25,860 nucleotides of DNA from the IMG/VR virus record IMGVR_UViG_3300042542_003438, positions 1 to 25,860 of that record; one strand, given 5' to 3'. The stretch comes from a virus. Under the pieces are notes generated by a model. That model ran no database searches. It saw only the letters and a program-made list of their open reading frames with translations, and had not been told where the DNA came from. The position numbers and the translations under genes were made by a program. Positions 15,602 to 24,114 of the stretch are shown here, in pieces (the first letter of the stretch is position 1; each line of letters starts with the position of its first letter).

Positions 15602-16213
15602 ATGGCGTTGACCTACCCTCTTACCCTTCCGAGCACAAAGTTACCGCAGCAGGTGCGGTTTACCGCGATTAATACCGTGGGAGTTTCGCGATCTCCCTTC
15701 ACGCATTCCCAACAAATACAAGAGTTCTCCGGGCAGAGTTGGATGGCGGAAGTTGTTTATCCTCAAATGACCCGAGCCGAAGCAGAAAGCTTTAACGTTT
15801 TTTTACTTGGGTTGATGGGGCAAAAAGGCACGTTCTATCTAGGAGACCCGTTAGGGAATACAGCACGAGGGCAGGCCACAGGAAATCCTCTGGTAAACGG
15901 TGGAGGCCAAACGGGGAATACTTTAATAACGGACGGGTGGACACCATCAATAACCGGAATCCTTTTAGCAGGAGATTACATCCAGATTGTAAATAGGTTG
16001 TATAAAGTTTTAGCAGATTCGAACTCCGATGCATCCGGAAATTGTACCTTAGAAATTTGGCCGAGATTGTCCATTTCACCATCAGATAATGAGTCTATAA
16101 TAACGCAAGGGGCGGTAGGAGTTTTTAGGCTATCGGAAAACATAACTCCAATTTACGAAGCAAACGAAGATCGATTTTATTCGATCAGTTTTTCAGCAGT
16201 AGAAGCAAAATAA
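15602..16213 (+). CDS. Distal tail/minor tail protein
   Basis: A 203-residue protein following the tape measure. The first part (QQVRFTAINTVGVSRSPFTH, then SGQSWMAEVVYPQMTRAEAE and FLLGLMGQKGTFYLGDP) fits a family of siphophage minor tail proteins in the distal-tail position, which form the hub ring at the tail tip. The second part contains NPLVNGGGQTGNTLITDGW and YKVLADSNSDASGNCTLEIW, a barrel-like insertion, and ends with ISFSAVEA. GGGAGG lies upstream of ATG 15602. I am confident it is a tail protein of this recurrent family; the specific name distal tail protein rests mainly on gene order. Confidence 0.75.
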   Translation: MALTYPLTLPSTKLPQQVRFTAINTVGVSRSPFTHSQQIQEFSGQSWMAEVVYPQMTRAEAESFNVFLLGLMGQKGTFYLGDPLGNTARGQATGNPLVNGGGQTGNTLITDGWTPSITGILLAGDYIQIVNRLYKVLADSNSDASGNCTLEIWPRLSISPSDNESIITQGAVGVFRLSENITPIYEANEDRFYSISFSAVEAK

Positions 16214-16224
16214 CAGGGTAAAAA

Positions 16225-16632
16225 ATGGCAATTCAATTTTCCGTTACAGTTAGAAACACTCGATTAGATTCCGTTGAGACCGCGATCGGGACATCAGCAA
16301 TCTTAAGGATTCGATCGGGGACCGTTCCGGCGACGTGCGCAACGGCAGATAGCGGCACCGTACTTGCAACAATTAATTGCCCATCAGATTGGCTATCAGC
16401 AGCCTCGGGCGGGAGTAAATCGATTAATGGGACGTGGCAGGATCTTAGTGCGGACGCTACGGGAACAGCAGCCCATTTTAGGATCTACGACTCCACGGGG
16501 GCTACTTGTCACATTCAGGGCACTGTTACAGCGAGCGGAGGCGGTGGCGATATGGAAGTGACTAACACTTCATTTACTGCGGGGCAGTCTTTCACCGTAA
16601 ATACGTTTACCCTCACCGACGGGAACGCTTAA
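16225..16632 (+). CDS. Virion-type protein, paralogue of the 7415 gene
   Basis: A 135-residue protein with the same length and about 70 percent the same residues as the protein at 7415-7822. Conserved blocks are IGTSAILR, ADSGTVLATI, GTAAHFR, the GGGGDMEV turn and the end FTLTDGNA; differences are spread evenly and mostly conservative, so both copies look functional. Two Cys (in CATADSG and NCPSD) and the shared TCH Cys differ slightly in number from the other copy. This copy lies among tail-tip genes whereas the other lies beside the neck, so they may occupy different positions in the virion. Precise function unknown. Confidence 0.75.
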   Translation: MAIQFSVTVRNTRLDSVETAIGTSAILRIRSGTVPATCATADSGTVLATINCPSDWLSAASGGSKSINGTWQDLSADATGTAAHFRIYDSTGATCHIQGTVTASGGGGDMEVTNTSFTAGQSFTVNTFTLTDGNA

Positions 16633-16633
16633 A

Positions 16634-17074
16634 ATGGCAACACTTGAACAACGACTCCAACTAGATGACGTGAAGGATCTTCCCGATTGGAAAGCGGCGG
16701 ACCTTTTAAACGCGCCAGATCCTCTACTTCCTGAAATTGTCATTTTAAAATCAAGACCGTTTGGGATTGGTACGATTCTAGAAGTATTCGGGCCGATAGG
16801 CGGATCGGCGTTTTTAAATACCCTTGAAACTCTAAGCGCAACCGACCCGATAATTAAGTGGAGTTTTTTGCTTTTAAAAGAGGCAACCCTAGATGCCGCA
16901 TCACCAGCCTTAAGACTCCAACTAGACGCGATGGTGACGGGCGGAATAATCAGCGCCGAGCAAGGAAGCAAAATAAAAGCGATTGCGGAAGAAAAACGGT
17001 TTCCTTCATGGGCCGAAGCAAATGGGGTTGAAGTGACAGCCAGAACAGTAGGACTCGCACGAGGAGGGGCATAA
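16634..17074 (+). CDS. Conserved phage protein of unknown function
   Basis: A 146-residue, mostly helical protein: LEQRLQLDDVKDLPDWKAAD at residues 3-22, LLNAPDPLLPEIVI, then LSATDPIIKWSFLLLKEA, and a C-terminal IAEEKRFPSWAEANGV followed by VTARTVGLARGG. I recognise this arrangement (DWxAADxLNxPDP near the start, FPSWAExxG and VGLARGG at the end) from tail-tip gene clusters of other phages, always without known function. It starts two bases after the previous stop and ends two bases before the next start, so it belongs to the same tail-tip operon. No membrane span or catalytic signature. Confidence 0.7.
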   Translation: MATLEQRLQLDDVKDLPDWKAADLLNAPDPLLPEIVILKSRPFGIGTILEVFGPIGGSAFLNTLETLSATDPIIKWSFLLLKEATLDAASPALRLQLDAMVTGGIISAEQGSKIKAIAEEKRFPSWAEANGVEVTARTVGLARGGA

Positions 17075-17075
17075 A

Positions 17076-17489
17076 ATGAGTATAGCAAAATGGGCAACGC
17101 CGAGCACTCGATCGAGTAACATCTTAAGCACTGTTTTAAACTCGATAGCAAACGGAAGTGAAACAGCAACGGTAACTTATGATAATTCGAGCAATAAAGA
17201 CCTTTACGGCACTATCACGATAAAGCTAGGCAGTATTACACCGTCAACTGGGGGATCAATAACTCTCCGGGTAACGCTAAACGATGGCACAGATACCGCC
17301 GATAAAATTGGGGGCGACCTTTACACGGTGCCGTTGACATCGGGGGCTAGCGCGAAAGTGGCGATTCTAAACATGATTCGGCTTTATCCTTACTCTCTAA
17401 GATTTTCCGTGATTAACAATGCAGGAGTTACTACAGCAGCGAGCGGAAACGAGCTTTACGTTAGGCCGTGGAATGAGGATATCGTTTAA
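17076..17489 (+). CDS. Small beta-rich tail-region protein of unknown function
   Basis: A 137-residue protein starting after GAGGAGGGG, a strong ribosome site that lies at the end of the preceding gene. It is rich in Thr, Ser, Asn and Gly, with alternating strand-like segments (ETATVTYDNSSNKDLYGTIT, SITLRVTLNDGTDTADKIGG) and the end LRFSVINNAGVTTAASGNEL, consistent with a beta sandwich exposed on the virion. Its stop is directly followed by the start of the LamG-like gene, suggesting the two products work together. I cannot name the family. Confidence 0.68.
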   Translation: MSIAKWATPSTRSSNILSTVLNSIANGSETATVTYDNSSNKDLYGTITIKLGSITPSTGGSITLRVTLNDGTDTADKIGGDLYTVPLTSGASAKVAILNMIRLYPYSLRFSVINNAGVTTAASGNELYVRPWNEDIV

Positions 17490-18284
17490 ATGGCTAGAGG
17501 GATCTCGCGGTACGACGAAGCCGCACAGCAGCAAAGGCTATGGACCCCAAAAGATAGCGGGGTTTTACTTGCATTGTGGCTAGATACGTCAGACCTCTCA
17601 ACAGTAAGTTGCGGAACAAGCGGGGTGAGCGAGTGGCGAGATAAAAGCGGCAACGCGAGAAACGCAACGCAAGCAACCGACGCGAGCAGACCCGTATTGA
17701 CCGCTATTGGACTAGATAATAAGTCGACTATCTATCATGACGGCACCGACGATCTTTTAACAGCAAACTACACATATACGGGATCAGATATCACCGTTTT
17801 TATAGTCTCAAAGGCTCTTTCTGGGGGTGGTTCAAACCAGAGAGTTTTATCGTTTAATAGATCCAATGCGGCAGATTGGAGCTCAAACGATACGTTTTTT
17901 ATTGGTTATGAAGGTGGTAACAATATACGATTTTTAAGAAATGTAACTATAGTTGCAGCATCTACAATTACAACGAGAGGCACAGGAAATTGGGCTCTTC
18001 ATTCTGTTACAAAAACAGGCGGGACCGCGACAGTTTCAAGCAACGGAGAAACGCCAGTTTCGGGAACCACATCAACTGCAAGTTTTAATTTTACGCGCAT
18101 CCAAACGGGGGATGGTCCGGGAAATTATCAGGGGGATTTAGCCGAAGCGATTGTAATACCCTCATACCTAGATCAACGAGCGCAGGAACTTTTTATAGGG
18201 TATCTTGCTTGGAAATGGGGCTTGGTGCACATCTTAAGAGCACCACATCCCTTTTATTCACGTCCGCCAACTATCGGAGATTAG
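17490..18284 (+). CDS. LamG/concanavalin-like lectin domain tail protein
   Basis: A 264-residue protein. LALWLDTSDLSTVS at about residues 27-40, VSEWRDKSGNARNATQ and DGTDDLLTANY are the opening strands of a LamG/concanavalin A-like jelly roll, a fold that usually binds carbohydrate. The end reads GDLAEAIVIPSYLDQRAQEL, then GYLAWKWGLVHIL and HPFYSRPPT, the well-known C-terminal signature of this lectin group (GYLAxKWGL ... HPY). It sits among tail-tip genes and begins immediately after the previous stop. Binding to host surface glycans or adding a decorative lectin to the tail are both plausible; the ligand cannot be read from sequence. Confidence 0.82.
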   Translation: MARGISRYDEAAQQQRLWTPKDSGVLLALWLDTSDLSTVSCGTSGVSEWRDKSGNARNATQATDASRPVLTAIGLDNKSTIYHDGTDDLLTANYTYTGSDITVFIVSKALSGGGSNQRVLSFNRSNAADWSSNDTFFIGYEGGNNIRFLRNVTIVAASTITTRGTGNWALHSVTKTGGTATVSSNGETPVSGTTSTASFNFTRIQTGDGPGNYQGDLAEAIVIPSYLDQRAQELFIGYLAWKWGLVHILRAPHPFYSRPPTIGD

Positions 18285-18287
18285 TAA

Positions 18288-19256
18288 ATGGTTCTCCGAA
18301 TTAGACAGCCATTAGTTAGGGAGAATCAGCCGAGCGGATCGGTTGATCGGACTCTTGCAAATGCCACAGTAGTATCAGCAGCAACAAAAGCCGACGGAGC
18401 CTCTGGAACACTTTCCAAAACACTAGCACCAGCTACGCTTATTGCTTTATCGATTCCAGTAGGAGATTTAAGCCGAACTCTAGCAAATGCGTCCCTTTCC
18501 TCCTCTTCACTAAAAGGCGATGTAGGAAATACCACCAGAACTCTTGCAAATGCTTCCCTTTCTTCCTCTACAACGAAAGCGAACGGGGCAAGCGGAAGTA
18601 TCTCAAAAACGCTTGGAAATGCCGTCCTGTCGTCCAGCAGCGTTAGTGTAGGCCGAGCACTATCTACCGCGATGGTCAGCGAGATAAACGCATCTTTGAA
18701 TCGTCCTTGTTTTTTCTTTGAAACCGCACTCTCGGGAAGTACTCTAAGATTATGGAGTGGTACGGGGCCGATTAACTGGAACGGTTTCACGTGGCAAGGC
18801 GATTCAACGCTGATATCAATACAGTTAGCGAGCGAAACAAATGAGATAAGATCCACGGGTATTGAGGTAAGTTTAAATGGATCCTCTTCTTCCGTTGTGT
18901 CGCTTGTTCTTTCCGATGTTAAAATGGGGCAATCCGGCAAAGTGTGGTTTGGGTTTTTAACCTCAGCCGGAGCCGTAGTTTCAACGCCTTATCTTTTATT
19001 TTCGGGGTTATTTGATACGGCAGAAATAGACGAAAACGATCAAGCTCCTGAAATTGTTTTGCGGTATGAAACAAAGCTAGTTGAGCTAGAGAGGGGAAAA
19101 ACTTTTAGATATACGACGGACAATCAGAGGATTTTTAATGCAACAGATCGCGGGTTTGAGTACGTCCCGACGATACAAGACTGGAACGGGTATTGGGGGC
19201 CAAAAGCTAAAAAGCCTATTAAGCAGGACAAGAAAAAGCAAGTAAATAAGAAATAA
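18288..19256 (+). CDS. Minor tail/hub protein with N-terminal repeat module
   Basis: A 322-residue protein in two parts. Residues about 123-300 (RALSTAMVSEINASLNRPCF, RLWSGTGPINWNGFTWQG, SVVSLVLSDVKMGQSGKVWF, DENDQAPEIVLRYETKLVEL, DRGFEYVPTIQDW) match a DUF2163-like family of tail-tip proteins encoded just upstream of gpJ-like genes. Residues 17-121 are five Ser/Ala-rich units with cores RTLANA, KTLAPA, RTLANA, RTLANA, KTLGNA, spaced 19-23 residues. This module is related to that in the tail completion protein at 10069. The tail is Lys-rich. GGAGA lies seven bases before ATG 18288. Hub role is inferred from position. Confidence 0.76.
   Translation: MVLRIRQPLVRENQPSGSVDRTLANATVVSAATKADGASGTLSKTLAPATLIALSIPVGDLSRTLANASLSSSSLKGDVGNTTRTLANASLSSSTTKANGASGSISKTLGNAVLSSSSVSVGRALSTAMVSEINASLNRPCFFFETALSGSTLRLWSGTGPINWNGFTWQGDSTLISIQLASETNEIRSTGIEVSLNGSSSSVVSLVLSDVKMGQSGKVWFGFLTSAGAVVSTPYLLFSGLFDTAEIDENDQAPEIVLRYETKLVELERGKTFRYTTDNQRIFNATDRGFEYVPTIQDWNGYWGPKAKKPIKQDKKKQVNKK
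18339..18650 (+). repeat. Coding repeats: five ~21-residue TLANA units
   Basis: Units in the 18288 protein begin at GSVDRTLANA, GTLSKTLAPA, GDLSRTLANA, GNTTRTLANA and GSISKTLGNA (residues 17, 40, 59, 80, 103). The middle copies are similar even at base level (CTTGCAAATGC recurs), pointing to recent duplication. Confidence 0.8.
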
Positions 19257-19265
19257 GCGGGAAGC

Positions 19266-22200
19266 ATGGCATTTTTAACTAATCGCGATATTCGGCGCAG
19301 CTACGGGCCAGAAGCCGGAGAGATTCGGCAGTGGTTAGCCGATCGGAAGTTAAAAAGTACTAACGTGAATCGCGCTCTTGCTTCGCGTCGCATCACTGCA
19401 TCAAATATTAAAAAGACGCTGGGGAAAAGCGTTTCGGTTTTAGAATCGGCGGGAAATTGGCAAGTTATCTATGGCGAAGCGCGAGTAGGCGGTACTATTA
19501 CCTTCGCGCATACGACCGAAAATAACTCTCTCCTGCATCTTGTAATCACTCTTGCTTGCCACGAAATTGATTCCGTTCAGAAACTTTATCTCGATAATCA
19601 AGAAGTGATTTTCGGCGATTCTCCCGATGCCAGATGGTCCACAGCAATAAAAGATCTGCAAACGGGAGTTACAAGACCTGCAGTGACTAAAGTTTTTATG
19701 GCCGTAAATAACGGCGCGGTAGGCAATCCAGCCATTGCGGATTTACTTGCTCAGGTGCCGTCCAAATGGACAGCGGATCATAAGCAGGAAGGGCGAGCGC
19801 ACGTTTATATAATTTTACGATGGGATGCAATCCTCTTCCCGGATGGGTTGCCAGAGATCTCTTTTCTAGTGAGAGGCAAAAAATGCTACGACCCAAGATC
19901 GGGGGCTACTCAGTGGACAAGAAATTCAGCTTTGCAGGTGCTCGATTATCTCACCTCCTGTACTTACGGTCTAGGCGTACCACTAGGAGAGTGCGAAACG
20001 CTAGGAAGTAAGTCAGGGAATTTTAAGAGCGCGGCGGACGTATGCGATCAAGACGTTTTATTAAATCCGTCAGGTATCGAAAAACGATACACCGGAAACG
20101 GGTTTTTTGAGATTGGAGAAAGTCATCAGGCAAATATTGAACGCTTGTGCTCAGCCATGGCGGGGAGCGTTACTTATTCGGGTGGAACGTGGAAATGTTG
20201 GCCAGCCGTTTATAGGAATCCAGTTATAACGCTATCGGAGGCCGATATACTTGGATCGGTTAGAGTAGCTACCCGAGTATCGAGGAGAGATAATTTTAAC
20301 GCAGTAAAAGGGACCTACGTTTCCCCAAAAGCGAATTACGAGGAGACAGATTTTCCGCCCATTAGAAACGCTTTTTATCGGTCAGAGGATAACAACGAGG
20401 AGGTTTTTGAGGATATCCAGTTACCTTTTACGACATCGAGCAGCACGGCGCAGCGGATCGCTAAAATTCTCTTAGAGCAAATAAGGCAACCGATCATAGT
20501 TGAGGTGACGGCATCCTTGAAAGCGTTACAAGTTGAGGCAGGTGAAACGGTGTCGCTATCTTGGAGCCGTTTCGGGTGGAACGCTAAAGCCTTTGAGGTG
20601 GAGGAAATAGAACCTCAATTTTTAGGATCGGAAGAAAACTTAATCGTAGGGGTTAGGCTTATTTTGCGCGAAACAGCAGCGGGGATCTATAACTGGAATA
20701 ATGGGGAAGAAACAACGGTAGATCTCTCACCGAATACAGATTTACCAGATCCTTTTACCGTTTTAACCCCTACGGGTTTAACCGTTACGTCAGGCACATC
20801 AGAACTTTTTACCCGACTAGACGGCACTATATTCTCTCGTATGCGGGTATCGTGGACGCTATCGAGCGATGCGTTTGTATCGGGTGGCGGTTATGTTGAG
20901 ATATCCTACAGGTTGTTAGGGGCAACGGATTGGAGTGCTGCAACGCTATCAAGCGGAGACGGAACCTTTATTCACATTTTAGATGTTAAAGATGGGCAGG
21001 TTTATCAAGTTAGAGCACGAGCAAAAAGCGCATTCGGCGTTTGGTCAGAATATACCGAGATAGTTACGCATACCATTTTAGGTAAAAGCCAAGCACCATC
21101 GAACGTTACCGGATTATTTGGCACCGTTTCAAAGTTTGGGATCTTCCTAACGTGGAACGCCATTACAGATTTAGATCTTGGAGCGTATGAGGTACGGCAA
21201 GGACCGACGGGGGCAACGTGGGAAACAGCAACGGTCGTTGCTCAGACAAAAAGCACATCGGCACAGATAGATATTAAGATCGCCGGAACCTATCGGTTTT
21301 TAATTAAGGCGATCGATACGTCAAATAACTATTCTACGAGCGCGGGATTTTTAGACGTTACAATAGACGGGCCGACCTCTCCCACTCTCTCTTATTCGAT
21401 TGTGGGGCCGGATGCCGTTTTGAGTTGGGGTGAGTCGGTAGGGTTATTTCAAGTTAAAGAGTACGAAATCCGCTACGGGAGTACCTTTTCATCGGCAACA
21501 ATCGAAACAGCTATAACGGGGAACTCCTACGCAAGGCGGGTAAATTGGAGCGGAGTGCGGCGGTATTGGGTTGTAGCGCGGGATGTAGCCGGAAACCTTG
21601 GGACACCTACCTCGGTTGATATCGATATAATCTCACAAAGCGCACCGACCGGAATTCTTGCAGAAGTTGTGGATAATAACGTCCTTCTTAGGTACACCGC
21701 GCCAAGTATCGGCACGCTTCCAATCGATCGATATGAAGTGAGAAAAGGCGCGGTTTTTTCTTCCGCTCAAATAGTTGGCACGGCTTTTGCGACCTTTGCC
21801 GCACTCTTTGAAACAACGGCAGGAAGTTATACGTATTGGGTGGTTGCAATCGACACAGCGGGAAATGTAGGGACACCGGGAAGCGTTACCGCTACGGTTT
21901 CAGCTCCGCCAGATTATCAGATTTTAGCCGAACAGATTGTAGATTTTAACGGCGGGACAGGTGCGCGGTTTGTAGTCGATGGGGCAAAGCTTTATATATC
22001 ACCTAATGATACAGAAACGTTTGAGCAGCATTTTACAAATAATAGCTTCACCACGATCCAATCTCAGATCGATGCAGGTTATCCCTACTATATCCAGCCG
22101 ACTAGATCCTCAGGGTACTGGACTAAAGTTATCGATTTTGGAGCCAGCATTACAGCCGGATTAATTGACGTTACTTGGTTAGCGGAAAACGTATTCGGCA

Positions 22201-22670
22201 CGAGCACGATATCCGCGATCGTGGGGTACTCTAACGATAACGTGACGTTTACCGAATCGGAAAATACTAGAGTGTTTGCAAGCAATTTTAGGTATGTTCG
22301 AATTACCCTAAAAAACTATGCAGGTTTGACTCCTCCCGGAACCACAACGGCAGTTGCATATATGGCGGCGGTTTCTAACCTATTTTTGAAAGTCACCGCG
22401 GAGAGTAAAACGGAAACCGGAACAGATACAATAACAAATGCAACGAATGGCAAAGTTGTGAACTTTACTAAGACGTTCGTAGATGTTCGTAGTATAATTG
22501 TTACAGCTAAATATCAAACCTATAACGTACCTTTTGCGACGTACGATTTTACCGACGTGCCTAACCCCACAAGTTTTAGGGTTTATCTTTATGCCACGAA
22601 ATCGCATGGCGGAATTAACGCGGGGGATCGAATGACCGGAGATTTTAGCTATATCGTAGAAGGGATCTAG
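19266..22670 (+). CDS. Tail tip attachment protein (gpJ-like) with fibronectin-type domains
   Basis: A 1134-residue central tip protein. Residues 64-115 (NWQVIYGEARVGGTITF, LHLVITLACHEIDSVQKLYL) are the hallmark opening of gpJ-like hub proteins; CTYGLGVPLG near 232-241 and the block to about 470 (SLSWSRFGW, VGVRLILRETAAGIYNW) complete the hub and insertion region. About 500-605, 608-700, 703-790 and 795-885 form four fibronectin type III-like repeats, recognisable by repeated YEVR/YEIR, WVVARDVAGNLGTP and WVVAIDTAGNVGTP. The C-terminal 250 residues are different and beta-rich, ending in DRMTGDFSYIVEGI, probably the receptor-facing part. It lies before the collar fibre. Confidence 0.88.
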   Translation: MAFLTNRDIRRSYGPEAGEIRQWLADRKLKSTNVNRALASRRITASNIKKTLGKSVSVLESAGNWQVIYGEARVGGTITFAHTTENNSLLHLVITLACHEIDSVQKLYLDNQEVIFGDSPDARWSTAIKDLQTGVTRPAVTKVFMAVNNGAVGNPAIADLLAQVPSKWTADHKQEGRAHVYIILRWDAILFPDGLPEISFLVRGKKCYDPRSGATQWTRNSALQVLDYLTSCTYGLGVPLGECETLGSKSGNFKSAADVCDQDVLLNPSGIEKRYTGNGFFEIGESHQANIERLCSAMAGSVTYSGGTWKCWPAVYRNPVITLSEADILGSVRVATRVSRRDNFNAVKGTYVSPKANYEETDFPPIRNAFYRSEDNNEEVFEDIQLPFTTSSSTAQRIAKILLEQIRQPIIVEVTASLKALQVEAGETVSLSWSRFGWNAKAFEVEEIEPQFLGSEENLIVGVRLILRETAAGIYNWNNGEETTVDLSPNTDLPDPFTVLTPTGLTVTSGTSELFTRLDGTIFSRMRVSWTLSSDAFVSGGGYVEISYRLLGATDWSAATLSSGDGTFIHILDVKDGQVYQVRARAKSAFGVWSEYTEIVTHTILGKSQAPSNVTGLFGTVSKFGIFLTWNAITDLDLGAYEVRQGPTGATWETATVVAQTKSTSAQIDIKIAGTYRFLIKAIDTSNNYSTSAGFLDVTIDGPTSPTLSYSIVGPDAVLSWGESVGLFQVKEYEIRYGSTFSSATIETAITGNSYARRVNWSGVRRYWVVARDVAGNLGTPTSVDIDIISQSAPTGILAEVVDNNVLLRYTAPSIGTLPIDRYEVRKGAVFSSAQIVGTAFATFAALFETTAGSYTYWVVAIDTAGNVGTPGSVTATVSAPPDYQILAEQIVDFNGGTGARFVVDGAKLYISPNDTETFEQHFTNNSFTTIQSQIDAGYPYYIQPTRSSGYWTKVIDFGASITAGLIDVTWLAENVFGTSTISAIVGYSNDNVTFTESENTRVFASNFRYVRITLKNYAGLTPPGTTTAVAYMAAVSNLFLKVTAESKTETGTDTITNATNGKVVNFTKTFVDVRSIIVTAKYQTYNVPFATYDFTDVPNPTSFRVYLYATKSHGGINAGDRMTGDFSYIVEGI

Positions 22671-22672
22671 AC

Positions 22673-23734
22673 ATGCCAGATTTTCAGCTTGCACCAGCAC
22701 TCACCGATCTATATACGCTTGTTTTGTCCACTCTTAAAGACAAAGATACGGCACTTGCTAAAATGGATTATGCAGGTTGGACTAACCTCCCTACAGGCGC
22801 GATTAGAAGCAACGCAGCATCTTCGTACAAGTTTGAACGATGGAACGGGAGCGCATGGGTTACTCTTGATTTTCATACCACCATAGACAGCCACATAGCA
22901 AACACAGCGATCCATCAGCAACCAAATATAGGATCGATGCAGTTTATCGCTTACGACACAGCCGATTCGGGTTGGTTATTATGCGACGGCCAAGCGGTTT
23001 CGCGATCCACTTATTCAACGCTTTTCACAAAAATTGGGACAGCGTACGGGGCAGGAGATGGATCGACCACATTTAATCTCCCTAATTTAACGGGCCGACT
23101 CCCGATCGGGTTAAACTCAGGAGTGGCGGCACTTGATACAAGAGGAAAGACAGCGGGGAGTTGGGACCATACACACACCACACCAGCGCACCAGCATACG
23201 ATAGCAAGCCACGCCCACGGGATGAAAAATCACGTCCATGCGGGTCCAAGTCATTCCCACACAATAGCAGATCACTCTCATTCAATCCCGAGTCATTATC
23301 ACTCAGCGACCGCAAATGGTGGGACTATTAACGTAACATCAAGCGGAGCGCATCGGCACGACTTACGACAAGAAGCAGGCGGCGGCGGTACTAGCGTAGG
23401 CTCAGCATCTAACATTATTCAGCTAGTTGGATCTACTGTTACCGCCTACCGGAACAACAACAATACTTATACCGATGGTGCGCACACGCATCCAGCAAGC
23501 GAGATAACCGGAACAGTAGGGCGTACCAGCGGATCGAATGGAGACAATGCTTTTACCTCCGGTGGTTCTGGAATTTTAACGACAGGGTTAAGCGGCACTG
23601 ATAACACCGGAGCACCGAACGATAATACAACAGACGGCTCAGGAACTCTTACAACTACAGCCGGAGAAGGAAGCGGAACAAGCGGAGCAAATAACCCTCC
23701 GGTTTTGGTAGGGCGATGGCAGATTAAATTTTAA
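22673..23734 (+). CDS. Tail fibre with collar domain and HxH metal-binding array
   Basis: A 353-residue fibre. Residues 1-80 are probably the attachment part, then a phage tail collar domain at about 86-146 (GWLLCDGQAVSRSTYSTLF, GSTTFNLPNLTGRLPIG). From residue 166 to 210 there are seven HxH motifs at exact seven-residue steps (H166, 173, 180, 187, 194, 201, 208), with further HRH at 227 and HTH at 271. The rest is Gly/Ser/Thr-rich and ends NNPPVLVGRWQIKF, the usual fibre end. In T4 gp37 such HxH motifs bind a line of iron ions in a trimer; a similar needle tip is inferred here. AGAAGGG precedes the start. Confidence 0.92.
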   Translation: MPDFQLAPALTDLYTLVLSTLKDKDTALAKMDYAGWTNLPTGAIRSNAASSYKFERWNGSAWVTLDFHTTIDSHIANTAIHQQPNIGSMQFIAYDTADSGWLLCDGQAVSRSTYSTLFTKIGTAYGAGDGSTTFNLPNLTGRLPIGLNSGVAALDTRGKTAGSWDHTHTTPAHQHTIASHAHGMKNHVHAGPSHSHTIADHSHSIPSHYHSATANGGTINVTSSGAHRHDLRQEAGGGGTSVGSASNIIQLVGSTVTAYRNNNNTYTDGAHTHPASEITGTVGRTSGSNGDNAFTSGGSGILTTGLSGTDNTGAPNDNTTDGSGTLTTTAGEGSGTSGANNPPVLVGRWQIKF

Positions 23735-23754
23735 AGGGGAAAAAAGGGGGCAAC

Positions 23755-24114
23755 GTGAGCGGATATATAAACGGGACTCAGCAAAATAGCGATATTTTAT
23801 CTAACGCAACGAGCGAAAAGCTCAGTCGATTAGATTCCCGATTGCTTCACGTTGAAACCTCTTTAAAGCACCTTGAGATACTTCCGAAAATTCATGATGT
23901 TTTGTGCGAAATGAAACGGGATCTTTTAGAGCCAGCCGTAGGAAAAAAACAAATGCCGATCTCGATTGCTATTATGATGATTGCGATCTTGGGTGGTTTG
24001 TTGGTTTTTAGAGAGGTTAAGGACTCCTCAAAAGATGTCACAATCTCAGCAGCAGGATTAAAAATCACATCAGGTGAGGTGCTTACAAAAAAGAGCTTAG
24101 GGAGTGCAGAGTAA
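23755..24114 (+). CDS. Single-span coiled-coil membrane protein beside lysozyme
   Basis: A 119-residue protein starting at GTG 23755 after AAGGGGG. Residues 20-60 are a likely coiled coil (SEKLSRLDSRLLHVETSLKH), residues about 68-86 (ISIAIMMIAILGGLLVF) form one membrane span, and 33 residues follow. The stop overlaps the lysozyme start by one base, placing it at the head of the lysis cassette. The design, coiled coil then one span, recalls XhlA-type lysis accessory proteins, but the longer C-terminal part differs. A holin or accessory role is possible but not shown. Confidence 0.65.
   Translation: MSGYINGTQQNSDILSNATSEKLSRLDSRLLHVETSLKHLEILPKIHDVLCEMKRDLLEPAVGKKQMPISIAIMMIAILGGLLVFREVKDSSKDVTISAAGLKITSGEVLTKKSLGSAE

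Noticed and set aside
16570-17169. 199-residue open frame on the minus strand
   Set aside because: Lies opposite three well-spaced + strand genes; no recognisable motif. Treated as a by-product of codon use.
18326-18940. 204-residue open frame on the minus strand
   Set aside because: Antisense shadow of the repeat-rich 18288 gene; no ribosome site, and the + strand protein has clear family motifs.
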